Shown here one piece after another: positions 24,001 to 35,828 of a stretch of 64,000 bases of DNA (positions within the stretch are counted from its first letter, which is position 1; each line of letters opens with the position of its first letter). The position numbers and the translations under genes were made by a program. Location of the stretch: positions 44,529 through 108,528 of the forward strand of contig JAADVB010000031.1 in the NCBI GenBank assembly GCA_023334545.1. The letters are read 5' to 3'. The notes beneath the pieces are model-generated. The model was not told the DNA's origin. It made no database searches and saw nothing but the letters and a program-made list of their open reading frames with translations. Origin of the DNA: Salisapilia sapeloensis. Lineage: Eukaryota; Oomycota; Peronosporomycetes; Peronosporales; Salisapiliaceae.

Positions 24001-27000
24001 CGTGAGCGTAAGCCTCCTTGTCTGAACAAGTGGAGCAAGCGACTGCTGTCGGCTGATCGGATGTTTGCTCGTAGCAACTGGACGGATATGTGGACGAGAC
24101 GAGAGATCAGTAACTTTGAGTACTTGATGGTCTTGAACGTCTCGTCTGGACGATCGTATAATGACATGACGCAGTACCCAGTGTTCCCGTGGGTGCTTCG
24201 AGACTATGATTCGTGTAAGCTGCAGCTCGATGACCCGTCAGTCTTCCGGGACTTGAAGAGACCGATTGGTGCGCAGACGGAGGCGTCTGTGGCGTCTGCT
24301 AGAGAGAGGTATGAAAGCCATGATCCGAGCAAAAGTAAGCTCCCGGCAAGCCACTTTTCCACGCCGTACTCGAACATGCGTTCGATCCTCTACTTCCTCG
24401 TGCGCCTAGCGCCGTTCACGAGTGCAGCGCTCGATGGCGTGAAGCAAGACGCTGTTGCGTTCAACTCTGTCCAAGAAGCTTTTGACATGTGCACACAAGA
24501 TGAGAAGAGTGCGTTTGAGTTACCTCCAGAGCTATTTTATCTTCCAGATATGTTCGTTAGTGCACGTAGTAAAAAGTTATCGAGTGAACAGTCCGATCAG
24601 AATGTCCAAAGCAGTGTCGCACTACCAAAGTGGGCACGCTCGCCGTATGATTTCATCCGACAGCACCGCTTAGCGCTTGAAAGCGACTACGTGTCGGAGA
24701 ATCTGCACCATTGGATCGACCTCATCTTTGGATATAAGCAGACAGGAAAGGCTGCGGTTGACAGCATGAACGTATACAACGCCGGGAGCTACCCCGAGTG
24801 GTTAGATCTGAGCTCTGTAGACGTCAGCATCCGTGCCAAGCTCACACAACGTGGAACCGTGCCTCTGCAGCTCTTTACCAAGCCGCATCCGTCTCGTATG
24901 ACACAGGATGAGGCTCTGAAAGCGCGGTTCCCGGCCTCCCATGAAGTAGCTGCGCTTACGTCTCGACGCCAAGCACGGCGTCAGGATCTGACGTCTAAAC
25001 ACACTTCTGCGATTGCGAGTATCCGCTTCTCTAGTGCCATGAACCCTGGGCTTGGTCTGAGTGGACCTACGATGGGCAGCGGGACGGGCATGGGCACCCA
25101 TGGAGGTGCGACGGACCAAGCGAGCGTCGTGTACATGAGCGATAGCAACGGTCTGGTGCTGGCGAAGCGGTACCTTGGCGGCACACCGGACACGGCGAGT
25201 GTCAGTCCTTTTACGCTTGTGGATGTGGACCAATGGTGGCGACTACCTGCCGGGTGTCTCGTGAGCGACGGCATCGTCTTCTACGAGCAGATGATCAGTT
25301 GTGGTTACTGGGATGGTAGTTGGCGTATTCACTGGTCTGCTGATGGAGAGCTTCTGCAACGCATTGCTTTCCACAAGAAGCCGATCTTGTGCACGGCGCG
25401 TAGTGAGGATGACTTCACGGGAGATTTAGCTGTCGCGTTTGGCAGCGAAGACTGCACCGTGTCGGTGTGGGCGATCTCAAAGCTCGCGGCTTCGAGGTCT
25501 CGACGCATGTTCCTGAAGAAAGAGACACCTGTCGGAGGACTGCCGTGGGTGCTCTTATACGGCCACACGACCCCTGTGGTCGCCGTGGCGCTAAATGTAG
25601 ACTTGGACCTCGTCATCAGCTCTAGTAAGGACAACACAGTGCTCTTCCATTCGCTCCGGTCTGCCACGCCGCTGCATCACTTGACGTTCCGAGCACCTAG
25701 TAACGCAGTCGTAAAGCATCTAGAGATCTCTCCTTTAGGCGACGCACTCATCCACTTTGTCTCTTCGAAAGACGATGGGGAAGAGCAGTCGGAGCTGTAC
25801 TTAGTATCGTTGAATGGTCATTTGATTTCGCATGATCAGCTACAGGATTCGAACGGAAACGCGCAGCGGATTCTTGATCATGGTGCGATCTTCACTCGCT
25901 CCGGAGAGTACGTCATCACGGCATGCGGTGGTGCAGACGCTGCTATTGAGGTGCGTGATGCCGGATCTCCTGGGTCCGTCGTGCGACGTGTCGACTGCAA
26001 GCGGTCATCGGACGTGACGTCCATCGGTATGGCTCCGGATGAACGCTGTATCGTCTGTGGCTATGCGGATGGCTCGGTCGTGTCCTACGCGCTCCACTAT
26101 GGCGTAGCCGATGGCTGTAAGAGTGTCGTGCTGGACCGTCGAGCGCGAGAAGAAGAGGCCGATGCGTTCGCTCGAGCGCAGAAGAGAGACCTGTTGCAGC
26201 AAGAGAGTAGACGCTCGGACTTAGCTCCATCTGCGAGTGGCATTAATGAGACCAAGGAGCTCTGGTCGGATGGAGAGATGCCTCCTCCGTCATATCTAAC
26301 GAATATGCAAGCGAGGTTCGAGGAGCTCAAGCATTCGTGCACGAGTGATGATGATGACTATGAAAGCTTACTACCAAAGCTCTGGTCGAATGTGTATGTC
26401 AAGCGTCCGTTTAATGAAGAGATGCCGGTCGAGTTTGAGCGTGTAGGCGAGTCATGGAGTCGACTGGGTTTCCAGCGTCCGGACCCGACGACAGACTTTC
26501 GAGCGGGCGGTCTCCTGAGCTTGCATTGCCTCGTCCACTTTGCGTCTCACGAGACGGATGACGCGGTTCGGATGATCACTGCGCAGGTCCCTGGCTCTCA
26601 TAGTAATGCCTATCCGTGGGGACCTGCAGGGATTAATGTTACGTGCATGTTGGCTCGACTGTTCTGGCAGTTTGATGGGAAAATTGTGCTCGAGAGGAAG
26701 GCGAGCTGGCCTTTGTTCGAGACAGAGGAGACGTTCTTCTCTGTCTTTTGCCAGGCATTCCTGCTCTTTGATAGTCTTTGGGCCGCGATGCATGCCAACT
26801 ATGGCGGCTTTTCATTCGTGATTCGAGCTACGGCGGAGAGAGTGGAGAAGGCGCTGGAGGAGGCACAAGGAGATGCGCAGGTGTTGTTGGAGAAGCTTCG
26901 GTCGGAACGACAGACACCGTTGGGTGAAGAGGAGAAGGTAGAGATGGAGAAGGCAAGGCAGGATCTACCTCCGGATGTGTCTGCTGCCACAGACAAGAAG

Positions 27001-27132
27001 GATGCGATTGCGGTTGAAGAGGAAATCCTAGACAGCTCGACGAAGGAGGAAAAGAGTGGTGATGAAAGTGTGACCAAGGAGGAAGAGAATGGTGGTGAGA
27101 GTGAGGAGGACCCATTTGCGAAACTGAGCTAA
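18096..27132 (+). CDS. Giant BEACH-WD40 protein with a C-terminal ELMO domain
   Basis: Exons 18096-18144, 18199-18311 and 18373-27132 give 2973 residues; the two short 5' exons supply the real start (MSSEQDKTVSTFLQ). Order of parts: N-terminal helical region, a concanavalin/LamG-like domain at about 164-344 (NGYTFCAWIKFE, then GRWHFVCIAHTH), a long armadillo-like region, and an acidic low-complexity linker near 1590-1800. Then come a PH-BEACH domain from about 1811 (YRTKTYLVLPSGVIVYG), the BEACH domain at about 1951-2210 (WTRREISNFEYLMVLN, then QYPVFPWVLRDY) and WD40 repeats at about 2264-2630. An ELMO domain follows at about 2700-2890 (WSRLGFQRPDPTTDFRAGGL, then AGINVTCML). The tail is acidic. 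BEACH proteins organise vesicle traffic and autophagy, and ELMO domains bind or act on Arf/Rac-family GTPase systems. I infer one membrane-traffic scaffold carrying both activities. Confidence 0.95.
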
Positions 27133-28838
27133 CCATATGGAAGAAATGAAGATGATGTTTGCCTTTGTTCATGCTATCGTATACTCTTTCGTCTGAGAAG
27201 GCTCGTTTACAAGTGTAGGCGACAGATTGTTTCTAGTGCTTCCTCGTCTTACCCATATACGTTCGCCTAGTTATATTACTTGTACATGATGGAAAGTGAG
27301 ATCAATGTGAAGGTTCTTTATCTTTTAAAAGCTCTCGATCGTAATAGTTCGAAATGAACTACCTTCAGGATATTCAAAATGGCGCTAGCTACGTTGGCAT
27401 TGATATTTGAGAAGGGCTTTGGATAGCATTGGATTTTGCAAGGCAGGATTTCCAGGTAGTAGATCGCTTAAACTACGTGGTTAATCGTAATGAGTCAGGT
27501 TGATCCTCTTGGAGAATCCAGAGACCGCTTGCGCACGAGCACTTTACGACTTGGCAGTGGAAATGTAATGCATCGTCGCATTTGTAGCTACAGATGCAGT
27601 CATGTCACCTTTTAATGTACCCACGCATGCGTGCATACGACAAAATCCATAATGCTTGATCAACCAAATAATGGTCGTGCATAAAAATTGAGTACGACTC
27701 TGGTCCTCTGCTTGCTCTCCGAGTCAACCATAGCGGCCCAAGTTTCCACCTAGTATCGTTTAAGACCTCTCTAGTATCCAGATGTGTTAGAAGTCAGCTG
27801 CATGGAATCCTTTCGAAGAGAAATCCTTCTCAAGGTCACTCGTAATCGCAACATAGCACAGTGCCCAAAGACATGCTGACTTGGTCAGTCATCTTCATGC
27901 CAACTTTTTGGTCGTTTTGAACCTGAAAAGAGAGTACGCTCTCAGAAGGCATCATCAAGCGCAATTTATTCTATTCTTTGCTTCATTGAAGGCAGGTAGG
28001 TTTCCATGAATAAGAAGAGAAAGCGACTTAGGAAGAGGAGAACAATTGTCATGAGCAACAATCCAAATCAATTAAGAGAGCATCGAAATTCTTAATTTGG
28101 CCACAGGAAAGGTGCGCGAATGCTCTCGTGATGTGAGCTGACTCAGATCGTACCTCTGAAACATCTGTAAGACAGATCGATGTCAAAGGTGCATCGTCAA
28201 TCAACAGTACAATTGAAATGGGGATGGAGGAAAATGTACGGTTGCTGGACGGAGTTTTCATCCAGTGCAAGAATGATACCTTTAAATGTTTCTGCCTCTT
28301 TCCTGCCTAGTATTGACGAGTGTTCATCCTCTACATGCATACAGCGTGGGGCAACTATGATACTTATGTAAATTTTGGTGATTAACGAAGGGACAGTTGC
28401 TATGAAAGTATGGTAGCTCGAGTAAAAACGCGACAAGAGCCACGCTTTAGGAAGACGGAGAGCGTAAAAATTTGCCACTAACCTGCTTCGCACGTACTTG
28501 GTTCCATCCGAGATCCAAATTTCTCATCTGCCCTCTCCTTTTTGCGTTTGGGCGTCACCTGATCCGAGTCTAGACTACTGTCTATTCCTGCCTATATTCA
28601 TCACATGCAATTTCAGGCATCTGATCGCAGCTATAAAGATCGCATAGTACATCTTGTATGTGATATGCATAGAGAAATATGGTTAGCATCCAGCAAACTC
28701 GGCTGAAATCGCCATAGCATGGGCGGAAAGTGTCAACTCTGCGAGTACTCCGAGTTGAAGTTAAGCTGAAGTTTATGGCATTGTATAGAACTTAAGTTCT
28801 GACACCCAAAGGTCGACACGAAGCACAACGGTTCAGCG
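27133..28838. other. 1.7 kb intergenic region, no supported gene
   Basis: AT-richer than its neighbours. Short open frames exist (for example 28197-28493 on minus), but none shows a domain, consistent codon use or a convincing start. No tRNA or tandem repeat was seen, and it is not visibly related to repeat copies A-C. It may hold old transposon debris and the promoter of the downstream VTT gene. Confidence 0.5.
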
Positions 28839-29621
28839 ATGGGGGAGTCCAAGCCATGGAAGCACGATCTACGGGTACTCGGTGGCATCCTAGGAGTATC
28901 GACACTCGCGCTCTTCACAGCGCTCTATTTCCTCGTAGTCACAGCTCTTAGCGAAAGTGAGTGGGCGTCAATTCGAGCCCCGACGTCCCTAGAAGCCGTG
29001 CAGCAGCTCGAGGATGCCCTCCGCCATTTCTCCGCAAGAGCACCGCTCCGACTCATCGTGGCGCATATGTGTTGCTACCTGTATTTGCAAAGCTTTGCGA
29101 TTCCAGGAACGGTCTTTTTTAATTTGCTCGGCGGTGCGCTCTTCGGCATGAGCATCGGCTTCCCATTGTGTCTGCTGTACAATACACTCGGGTCTGTCTT
29201 CATGTACCTATTGTCGCAGCGCTTTGGCTATCGCGTGATGGAGCACTACTTTCCCGAGCGTCTAGTAGCGCTACGAGAGCGACTGGACGGTCATCGCCAC
29301 AACTTGGCACTCTACATGATCTTCCTCCGCGTCTTCCCGTTCTCTCCCAATTGGTTCATTAACATGGCAGCCCCTCACTTGCACATTCCATTGGGCCAAT
29401 TCACAATCGGTCCTCTCATCGGTCTCATTCCGTACAACTTTCTAAGTTGCCAAGCCGGTCTGATTCTTAGCCAACTCCGGTCCAAGGGCGATATCATCGA
29501 CACGACGACGACAGTGCAGCTCATTGTCGTAGCTGTCGTCGGCGCAGTTGTTTTGCCATGGCTTAAGAATCAATTCGGTGGGGAAACAAGTAACAAAGCA
29601 GCCGCGACGAAACAAGATTAA
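28839..29621 (+). CDS. VTT-domain (TMEM41/Tvp38/DedA-type) membrane protein
   Basis: Single-exon gene for 260 residues. It has an N-terminal helix (LGGILGVSTLALFTALYFLV) and then the VTT core: FAIPGTVFFNLLGGALFG with the F-x-P-G re-entrant loop, a second membrane segment with GSVFMYLLSQRFGY, and RVFPFSPNWFINMAAPHLHI with the conserved second re-entrant loop. A final helix (VVAVVGAVVLPWL) and a short hydrophilic Lys-containing tail follow. TMEM41B and VMP1 proteins are ER phospholipid scramblases needed for autophagosome and lipoprotein formation. The sequence fits the TMEM41 branch best, but a Tvp38-type assignment is possible. Its stop lies 56 bp from that of the convergent TBC gene. Confidence 0.93.
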   Translation: MGESKPWKHDLRVLGGILGVSTLALFTALYFLVVTALSESEWASIRAPTSLEAVQQLEDALRHFSARAPLRLIVAHMCCYLYLQSFAIPGTVFFNLLGGALFGMSIGFPLCLLYNTLGSVFMYLLSQRFGYRVMEHYFPERLVALRERLDGHRHNLALYMIFLRVFPFSPNWFINMAAPHLHIPLGQFTIGPLIGLIPYNFLSCQAGLILSQLRSKGDIIDTTTTVQLIVVAVVGAVVLPWLKNQFGGETSNKAAATKQD

Positions 29622-29677
29622 AAAGATGCGGATATAGACGAGGTGTGTCCAAGGGAATATAAACCTAGAGCTATATT

Positions 29678-30945
29678 TTAATTCGCTGCGTTGCGCCGTG
29701 TAAATTCTTCCTCTAATTGCGCAATCTGGGTACGTTTAAGCGGTAATTTGAACGCAGTTGCGAAGACGAGATCCGGATCCACCTATATTCAGCTGCCGTG
29801 AGGCAATCAACCCAGTTTCAAGGTTACCACATGCGTGTGTACCTTGTGTGGAAGTTCCTTTAGATACCCCATGATGGCGTCGAACTCCATCGTCAGCAAA
29901 GCTTCTAATATCGATGGAAGAAATAGTGAGTACGAGTCGTAGAAATCCAGTGAAATGCATCTACTTTGTGACAGTTTCATGAGGGCGAGCGCGATACGGA
30001 AGACGACCTTCCAGCCTTCTAATAAGAAGACGTCCCATACGCGTGTGACGAAAGCAAAGGGAAAGTTGTATGTGAAGATCGTGATGAACCATTGGGAACT
30101 GTACATGGTCGGATGGACACCCATGAGATCCAAGTGCTTGGCGACTGCTGGGACCATGCGATGGAGCAGACGCTCATAGACATGCAGTACTTGAGCGACT
30201 TTGGGCATGCGAGGGCGGTAGAGCCCCGAAAGATCGTAACGGCGGTGGGTGAGACAAGCGACGAGGGTCCAAAAGGCCTGCGACTCTGGCATGTAGCTTA
30301 GGAAGAGTGCAGTGAGGAAGCCCATACCTTGGCAGTAGCCGACTTCCGGGTCGTAGAGCGAGTATGCTGTTAATACATTGCGCAGAGCCGTTTGGCCGGG
30401 TGACAGTGGCGAGTTGAAGAGCGCATGGTGCGGAAACGTCCGGCCGATGTCTCGGTTGATGGCGTCAAGACAAGCTGCACCGGACTGACGTTGCACGAGG
30501 TCTGAATATACTTTCGGATTGTCCTGTTGGATCTGAAGGGCGTTAGTTAATCTACACCACACACTTCCTCGCATCGCTTCCGGAATTCCTTTTCGCATGC
30601 GCTTCTGGAGTAACTTGGGTTTCGCCTGCTGACATCTGCACGCGCAAGAGGTCGGCATTAGGGGCGTCGGCTACGATCTAAGTATTCCTGCTGATTTCCT
30701 AGTTACGTACGTTTGCCATTGCTCGAATTGTGATCCGAGCATCGCGACCCATTTCTGGGTGCGCCGGTTCTCAAGCCAGACGTGAGCAGGGTTCGCAGGT
30801 GTCAACGTGTCCGATTTCATTTCGTTCGGACTACAAGGACAAGTGTAGGTAGCCAATTCTAGACATCCGGAAAACCAAAAGCGTACGTATCATCGAGGTA
30901 GAAGCCAAATCGGTCGGTTCGTGACGCGCCAACCTGCGATGCCAT
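29678..30945 (-). CDS. TBC-domain Rab GTPase-activating protein
   Basis: Four exons on the minus strand, 30945-30887, 30830-30711, 30635-29828 and 29782-29678, give 363 residues. Joining them restores a standard TBC layout: DRFGFYLDD near the N-terminus, KGIPEAMRGSVW, INRDIGRTFP with the catalytic Arg finger (near residue 120), GYCQGMGF with the Gln finger (near 160), and TRVWDVFLLEGWKVVFRIAL. The last exon carries the usual end (VDPDLVFATAF, then QIAQLEEEF). Both catalytic residues are present, so it should stimulate GTP hydrolysis on a Rab; which Rab is unknown. The last exon and the 59-nt first exon are easily missed because the long third exon has its own stop. The start is 65 bp from that of the divergent neighbour. 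Confidence 0.93.
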
Positions 30946-31010
30946 CCTGCTACTGCGCACGCCAGAGCGCCTTTGTACTTAAAATAGCCTCATTTCCGTA
31001 TATTGAAGTT

Positions 31011-32282
31011 ATGGTCCGTATGTCGCTCGTCCTGGACTACTTGGTGCGTGTCTGGCTCGTTTGCCCCAATTTTTACTATGAAAAAGTCCATGTCTGCACG
31101 TGTCTACGTCGATCTATTTTCCATACGAATGGTCCTGTCGGTATCTGATTTATCAGGTCTTTGCCTTGAACGAACCATCCTCGCGTACGTCCAAAGCTAG
31201 TTGAAAGATCCAGTTGCACTGGATTTCTGACTATACAAAGACCAAGTGGAATTGATGACGGCTGGTGCCTGGCGATTTGCGTTGCTTACTACTTGCTTGA
31301 TGTTCCCATCCGACGCACAGGCTCATTCCTCGACTTGCACGCGACCCTCGCGTTCTTCATTCGTAGCATGGGCATGGAAGTTTTGCCGCTACCGAACGTA
31401 TCGACCATGTCGAAGAAGCGCAAGCGAGAGGTACCGCTCGACACGCCGTCGATTGTATCTCTGCCATCCAACGTCGTCCAGGAGCCCATGGCTGCTGTCG
31501 TCGACAAGGAGTTTAATCCGAATGGCGATGAAACGCCGCCGCGACGGACTTCTCTAGATACAGACGGTAGCTTAAGTCGAAGTCTCATGGGTCTCAGTCT
31601 ACAGCTTAAGCTCAAGATGATGATCGTCGAGGCCTGGGCGTCCGACATGAACAGCGTCGTCATGGAACGCAACTTGTTTGCGATCGCTAAGGAGCTCGCG
31701 ACGCTATCAGACCAAGGCATTTACCCCGAAGACACGTGTCTTCGCTTCTTGGAACTAGCTCGCTCGCGCATGAACGATCTGCTGTGTCAGACGGAACGGT
31801 CGGAGCGACTGCAGATGCAGGCGTCGCAGATGTGGACCATGGCGCAAGTTCAGAGCGGTGGCTCGAGTCCATCCGTCTCGAACGAGTTCCCACTTCTTAG
31901 TGGCAATGGCTTTGACGCTTCGAGTCGAGACCTGACGATGCTATGGAAAGCCATGTCCTTAGCAAAAGATCGAGGGGCTCAGCTCTGGCACGAGAACAAG
32001 ACGGAGCAAGCACTTCCGTTCCTCATCGCCGCGGATTCGTATATGAAGCGCTTTACGCTCAAATATCAAAAGCTGAAAGTCGATCACGCGATGCTCGAGA
32101 GTTTCCACGATGCCTCGAACGACGATCCGAAGCAATCGAAAGTCCGGTTCATGCCGGAGCCCGAGGTGCTTGGCGTTGCCGATGCTGATGTCGATCGTCG
32201 TCCGATCAGTCCATCCAAGCCATCCAAGCTCGAATCCTTGTTGCTCCGTACATCTCGAGCTTTCCCAACACCAAATCTGTAG
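31011..32282 (+). CDS. Unrecognised protein, possible MIT-like helical region
   Basis: I do not recognise this gene. A consistent model has exons 31011-31043, 31157-31188 and 31241-32282 (368 residues, all phases agree), but the two short 5' exons are tentative. The part from 31293 onward is open without interruption. It starts with DDGWCLAICVAYYLLDVPIR and then has a charged linker with a possible nuclear signal (SKKRKRE). A helical region follows (LKLKMMIVEAWASDMNSVV), then a segment near the C-terminus resembling a MIT helical hairpin (AMSLAKDRGAQLWHENKTEQ, then LPFLIAADSYMKRF). MIT domains bind ESCRT-III tails; this link is only suggested by pattern. It shares a 65-bp divergent promoter with the TBC gene and converges on PHTF with 68 bp between stops. 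Confidence 0.6.
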
Positions 32283-32350
32283 GCAGTACAAGTCGAAAGA
32301 AATAACTTATGAAGCAATCTAGCATCTTGTCCATTACATTCCCTGTTATC

Positions 32351-34290
32351 TTATGTCACTTTCATCTTCCAGATCTTGAGTTTAAACCCAAAGATTTCAG
32401 ATGCAGCGGAGGAGAAAGCAGAGAGGACGACGACCCTCGTGAGATTATACAGGAGCGGATTCATGGTGAGGCCAGAGACCTTGTTGGGCGAATTGAGCTC
32501 CTTGAGGAGCTTACTCGCAAGTTTCAAGACGTTGTTCGAGATCAAGAGCTTCTCTTTCTTCTGAGGCTTGACGAGTAGACGCAAGTAGACGTTCATCTGC
32601 TCCGTTAGGAGGAGAGACGTGTTCTGGTACTTGCGATTGATGTGGCTGCCGAGCATGATGAAGCGCAGCATGAAGATGCTCGCAATGAGCGACCAGATCG
32701 TCACTTCGGCGTGGATCAAGTTGTTCTGGAGCGGACCAGTGGACTCGGAAACGAGTTGGAGACCCATGACAGCGAGGAGGACGAGGTTGATGACGAAAGA
32801 CGTCGAGACGATCTCGTCGGCTGCGCGCTGCTTGCCCTGGCGCTTCAGCCACGTCCGACCGCCACGCAGAGCGATCCACGCCTTGATGTTCACGACATTT
32901 TTCAATCGAAAGTGCGGCAGGTTGTTCTGACGCGAGCGACGAGAAGACGTGAGTGCAGTGAAGCACTTGGCGTAGAGGAACCGACGGTGGTACGTTGCCT
33001 CGGCGTCTGCGAGAGCAGAGAAGATGGTGGACGCCATAAAGTAGGTCGTGAGCATGCAGGAGAAGGCGATGAAAGCAGATGACAAGGGGAGTGTCTCGAG
33101 GTCTAGGTCCCATGGGTTCAACTGCTGATACCTGTCCGATAGGAGAGACATGGAGTCGAGCATGTCTTGCTCCTGGAACGACCTTAGGCAGTCCGTCTTG
33201 ACGCACGAGACGTACATCCGGACGAGGAGCGGTACTGTGGCGAGGATGATGGACGATAGGAAGCCAATGTTACGGTAGATAGCTCTCGGCTGGGTCATGC
33301 GGACCTTGGCGAGGATCGTGTTGCGTAGCTCCGTCACGGTCATCTCTTGCTTGACGGGCAGACCGTCCTCCCACATGCACACTTTAACGTGACGTCGCGA
33401 GAGCGAGTCTGACTTGTCTTCTCCTGCTCGAGCAGAGTACGCGGATCGAAGTCGAGACTGGTTTGGCGTGCGAGGATATCGTCTCGGACTCGCAGGTTCT
33501 GAGACCGTGTGGTAGTACGGATCTTTCTTATCCTCGCGCTCTTCTTCGCTCGAAGTAGACACGTTGTCGCTTTCTTCACCGCTGTCGGTGCTATTGTCCG
33601 AGTTATCCGACTCGCCTAGACTGGACGAGAGACCTGTGAGCATCGCTGCTGTCGTCAATGGGTTCTGCGTCGGCTGGTACTTAGAGTCGGACGATCCGTT
33701 CTGGTTCTTCGGCGAGAAGATATGAAGGGATGGGTCGCCGTCCGTGGCTTGGAGTGCACTGGAGACACGTCCGTACTCGACAGCGATGAGCAGGAGGAGG
33801 CAGACGGGGAAAATGACTTCGAATGTACTGACGATGGAGGTTTCTGTCTGCTGGAGGAAGATGCAGATCGCTGTCATGTGTAGTAGGAATAACGCAGTCG
33901 CGATTTCGTAGAAATGGGGCTATGCACATGCGTCTTAGACTTGGATGGTCATGAGAAAGGAATGAGAACTTACTTTTTGTCGCCAAAAGCTGGCGTAGAA
34001 TGGGAGGAAGAGGACACGGTAGATGCCTTCTTTAATGAGCTTTCGATCATGATTCGAAGGTTTCGTGTGGAACAAGGCAGAGCTAGTGCATGATAAGTCG
34101 ATTGCATAGTCATTTAAATGGAATCGACGTACCCTTTGATCACATCAAAGTCGATAAACTCTCTCGTCATGTTCAGGTCATTCTTGGGATTCCGCGGGTC
34201 TTTGTGGCTGCGTGCACGTGGGGACGTGCTTCGCGTCGTCCCACGCTTTCCTTCTTTCCTCGGTCGAGAGCTATCAAATTCGTCTTCCAT
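32351..34290 (-). CDS. PHTF: PHTF family multipass membrane protein
   Basis: Despite the historical name (putative homeodomain transcription factor), PHTF1/2 are integral ER-type membrane proteins. Exons 34290-34133, 34082-33974 and 33919-32351 on minus give 611 residues (animals about 760). The first exon encodes MEDEFDSSRPRK and a basic stretch. Then come GIYRVLFLPFYASFWRQK, a hydrophobic pair, an acidic Ser-rich linker and the diagnostic C-terminal half: YHRRFLYAKCFTALTSSRRS, NLPHFRLKNVVNIKAWIALR, SLLLTEQMNVYLRLLVKP, and LKLASKLLKELNSP followed by GLTMNPLLYNLTRVVVLSAF. These blocks match animal PHTF almost residue for residue. The molecular role is unknown. The two 5' exons fall outside the long open frame and were placed by phase and splice sites. 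Confidence 0.94.
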
Positions 34291-34582
34291 ATCTATCTAT
34301 CGTCACTGGTCTTTCGCATGCGTCGAGACAAGAGGGAAGGAGTGCCAGTCGATTAAATACAAGGAGGGAATTCAGCTCGTGCCAGATGGGACGTAGGTAT
34401 AAATGGTTGCAATGCCTTCGTCGACAGAAACGAGGGACACGAGTTGATGGCTTGTGATCGATGCGTCCGATCCGATTGTGCTACGAATTCAGCTTAAATA
34501 TTTCTCCGTGAAACTTCCATCAAGCGACGTACAGACGATGGCGATCACCAAGAGATAGAGACACACATTGTATTCGATCTAA

Positions 34583-35588
34583 TTATAACATCCGCTGCTT
34601 TGTCTTTCGTTCACGCCACTTGCGCCATGCGACGATACTGATGCATGTGCCCAGAAGCACGAGCACGAGGTGAGTCGCGAACAAGAGCGGACTTATCCAA
34701 AAGCCGCACGCGACGCCCTTCCAGCCCTATAGAATCGATTAGCGCTATGAAACCCAAAATCCGTGTCGAGGACAACTGTACCTTGATCTCGCGTGTCATG
34801 AGGCTAGCAGAACCATATTGCGTGGTCAAGTACTGCGCCACGTCGTTTGGTAATGGCTGCAACTGCGTGGGTGAGATGCCGTCGCTGACACCGACGGGCG
34901 CAGTACGCAATGGGAACACAGAATTCTTGGCGACGCATCCGCCGCAGCACATGTGGTCTGTATACTCGCGCAAGCCTTCCGAGCAGCATACGAGACTCGA
35001 GTTATAGTCATAATGATCTGGTATTAACACGTTCTCCGGGTTCGTACGGACTTGCAAAGCATTCTTTTCAATGTACCAATAGATGTCAACCCAAATGGAC
35101 AGATCTTTTCGATCGTAGACACGGATGCACGGGTCATGCAGTCTCGGGTCTGACCAGTAGAAATAGTGGTTCTCCGTATCGTATGTGATCTTGGACTTGT
35201 GAGGAATATCGTCCTGACGGTCATACGCGATGAGTCCTTGCGCCGTAAACTCGTGCTTGAGCTGGGAAATGGCGTCGCACGTCGTATTCATGACGCCCAG
35301 ATCGATGTCGTACTCCCATGGAATCAAACCTTCTTCGCGATAGATACCTAGTAAAGTACCTTTGTCGAGCCAATATTTGATCTCGTGGGCTTGTAGTACG
35401 CGTGATGTCCTCGTGAGCATATCTGCCATCGGTGCACGTGTATCACACTTGCTGTAGACGAAAAAAGTGCCCCATAGCACGACGACGAGAAGTACTAGCA
35501 ACAAGAGGAGACGCTTGATGAGCGCAGGCGTACTCGTCGACCGACTTCCGTGAGACGGACGTGATGTGGATCCCTTCGTAGGTAGCAT
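34583..35588 (-). CDS. LicD/fukutin-like phosphotransferase, two membrane anchors
   Basis: Exons 35588-34782 and 34726-34583 give 316 residues. A basic Ser-rich N-terminus leads to a transmembrane helix (IKRLLLLLVLLVVVLWGTFF), as in type II Golgi enzymes. The LicD nucleotidyltransferase block follows: YWLDKGTLLGIYREEGLIPW and then YDID, the acidic metal motif. Further on are DIYWY and a Cys-rich segment (CCSEG, CCGGC). The second exon adds a C-terminal hydrophobic helix (ISPLLFATHLVLVLLGTCIS) with a basic tail ending RKTKQRML. LicD and fukutin proteins transfer phosphorylcholine or ribitol-phosphate to glycans, and the donor here is unknown. Without the splice the frame would run into unrelated residues, so the join is well supported. 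Confidence 0.9.
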
Positions 35589-35828
35589 TGCTCGATGCTA
35601 GTAGATAAGAGAGCCCCAGACGTTCGCTGCGCACTTATCGCGGGATGCCAGATGCTTTGGGCTGACTGGACCAGTGGATACGCAATCAAGATCGTAGCAA
35701 TCTCATGTCTCGATAGAAATGTATATCGGTAGGTAGCGTGGTGTGATGAAAGGATAAATATAGCGTAGGAAGATGTTGAAACTGCTTTTACACTTTCGAC
35801 GAAGTACGCGTTGTGCTTTTTAATCAAT

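Noticed and set aside
28197-28493. 98-codon open frame on minus in the 27-29 kb gap
   Set aside because: No homology, no splice partners found, AT-rich composition unlike the genes nearby.
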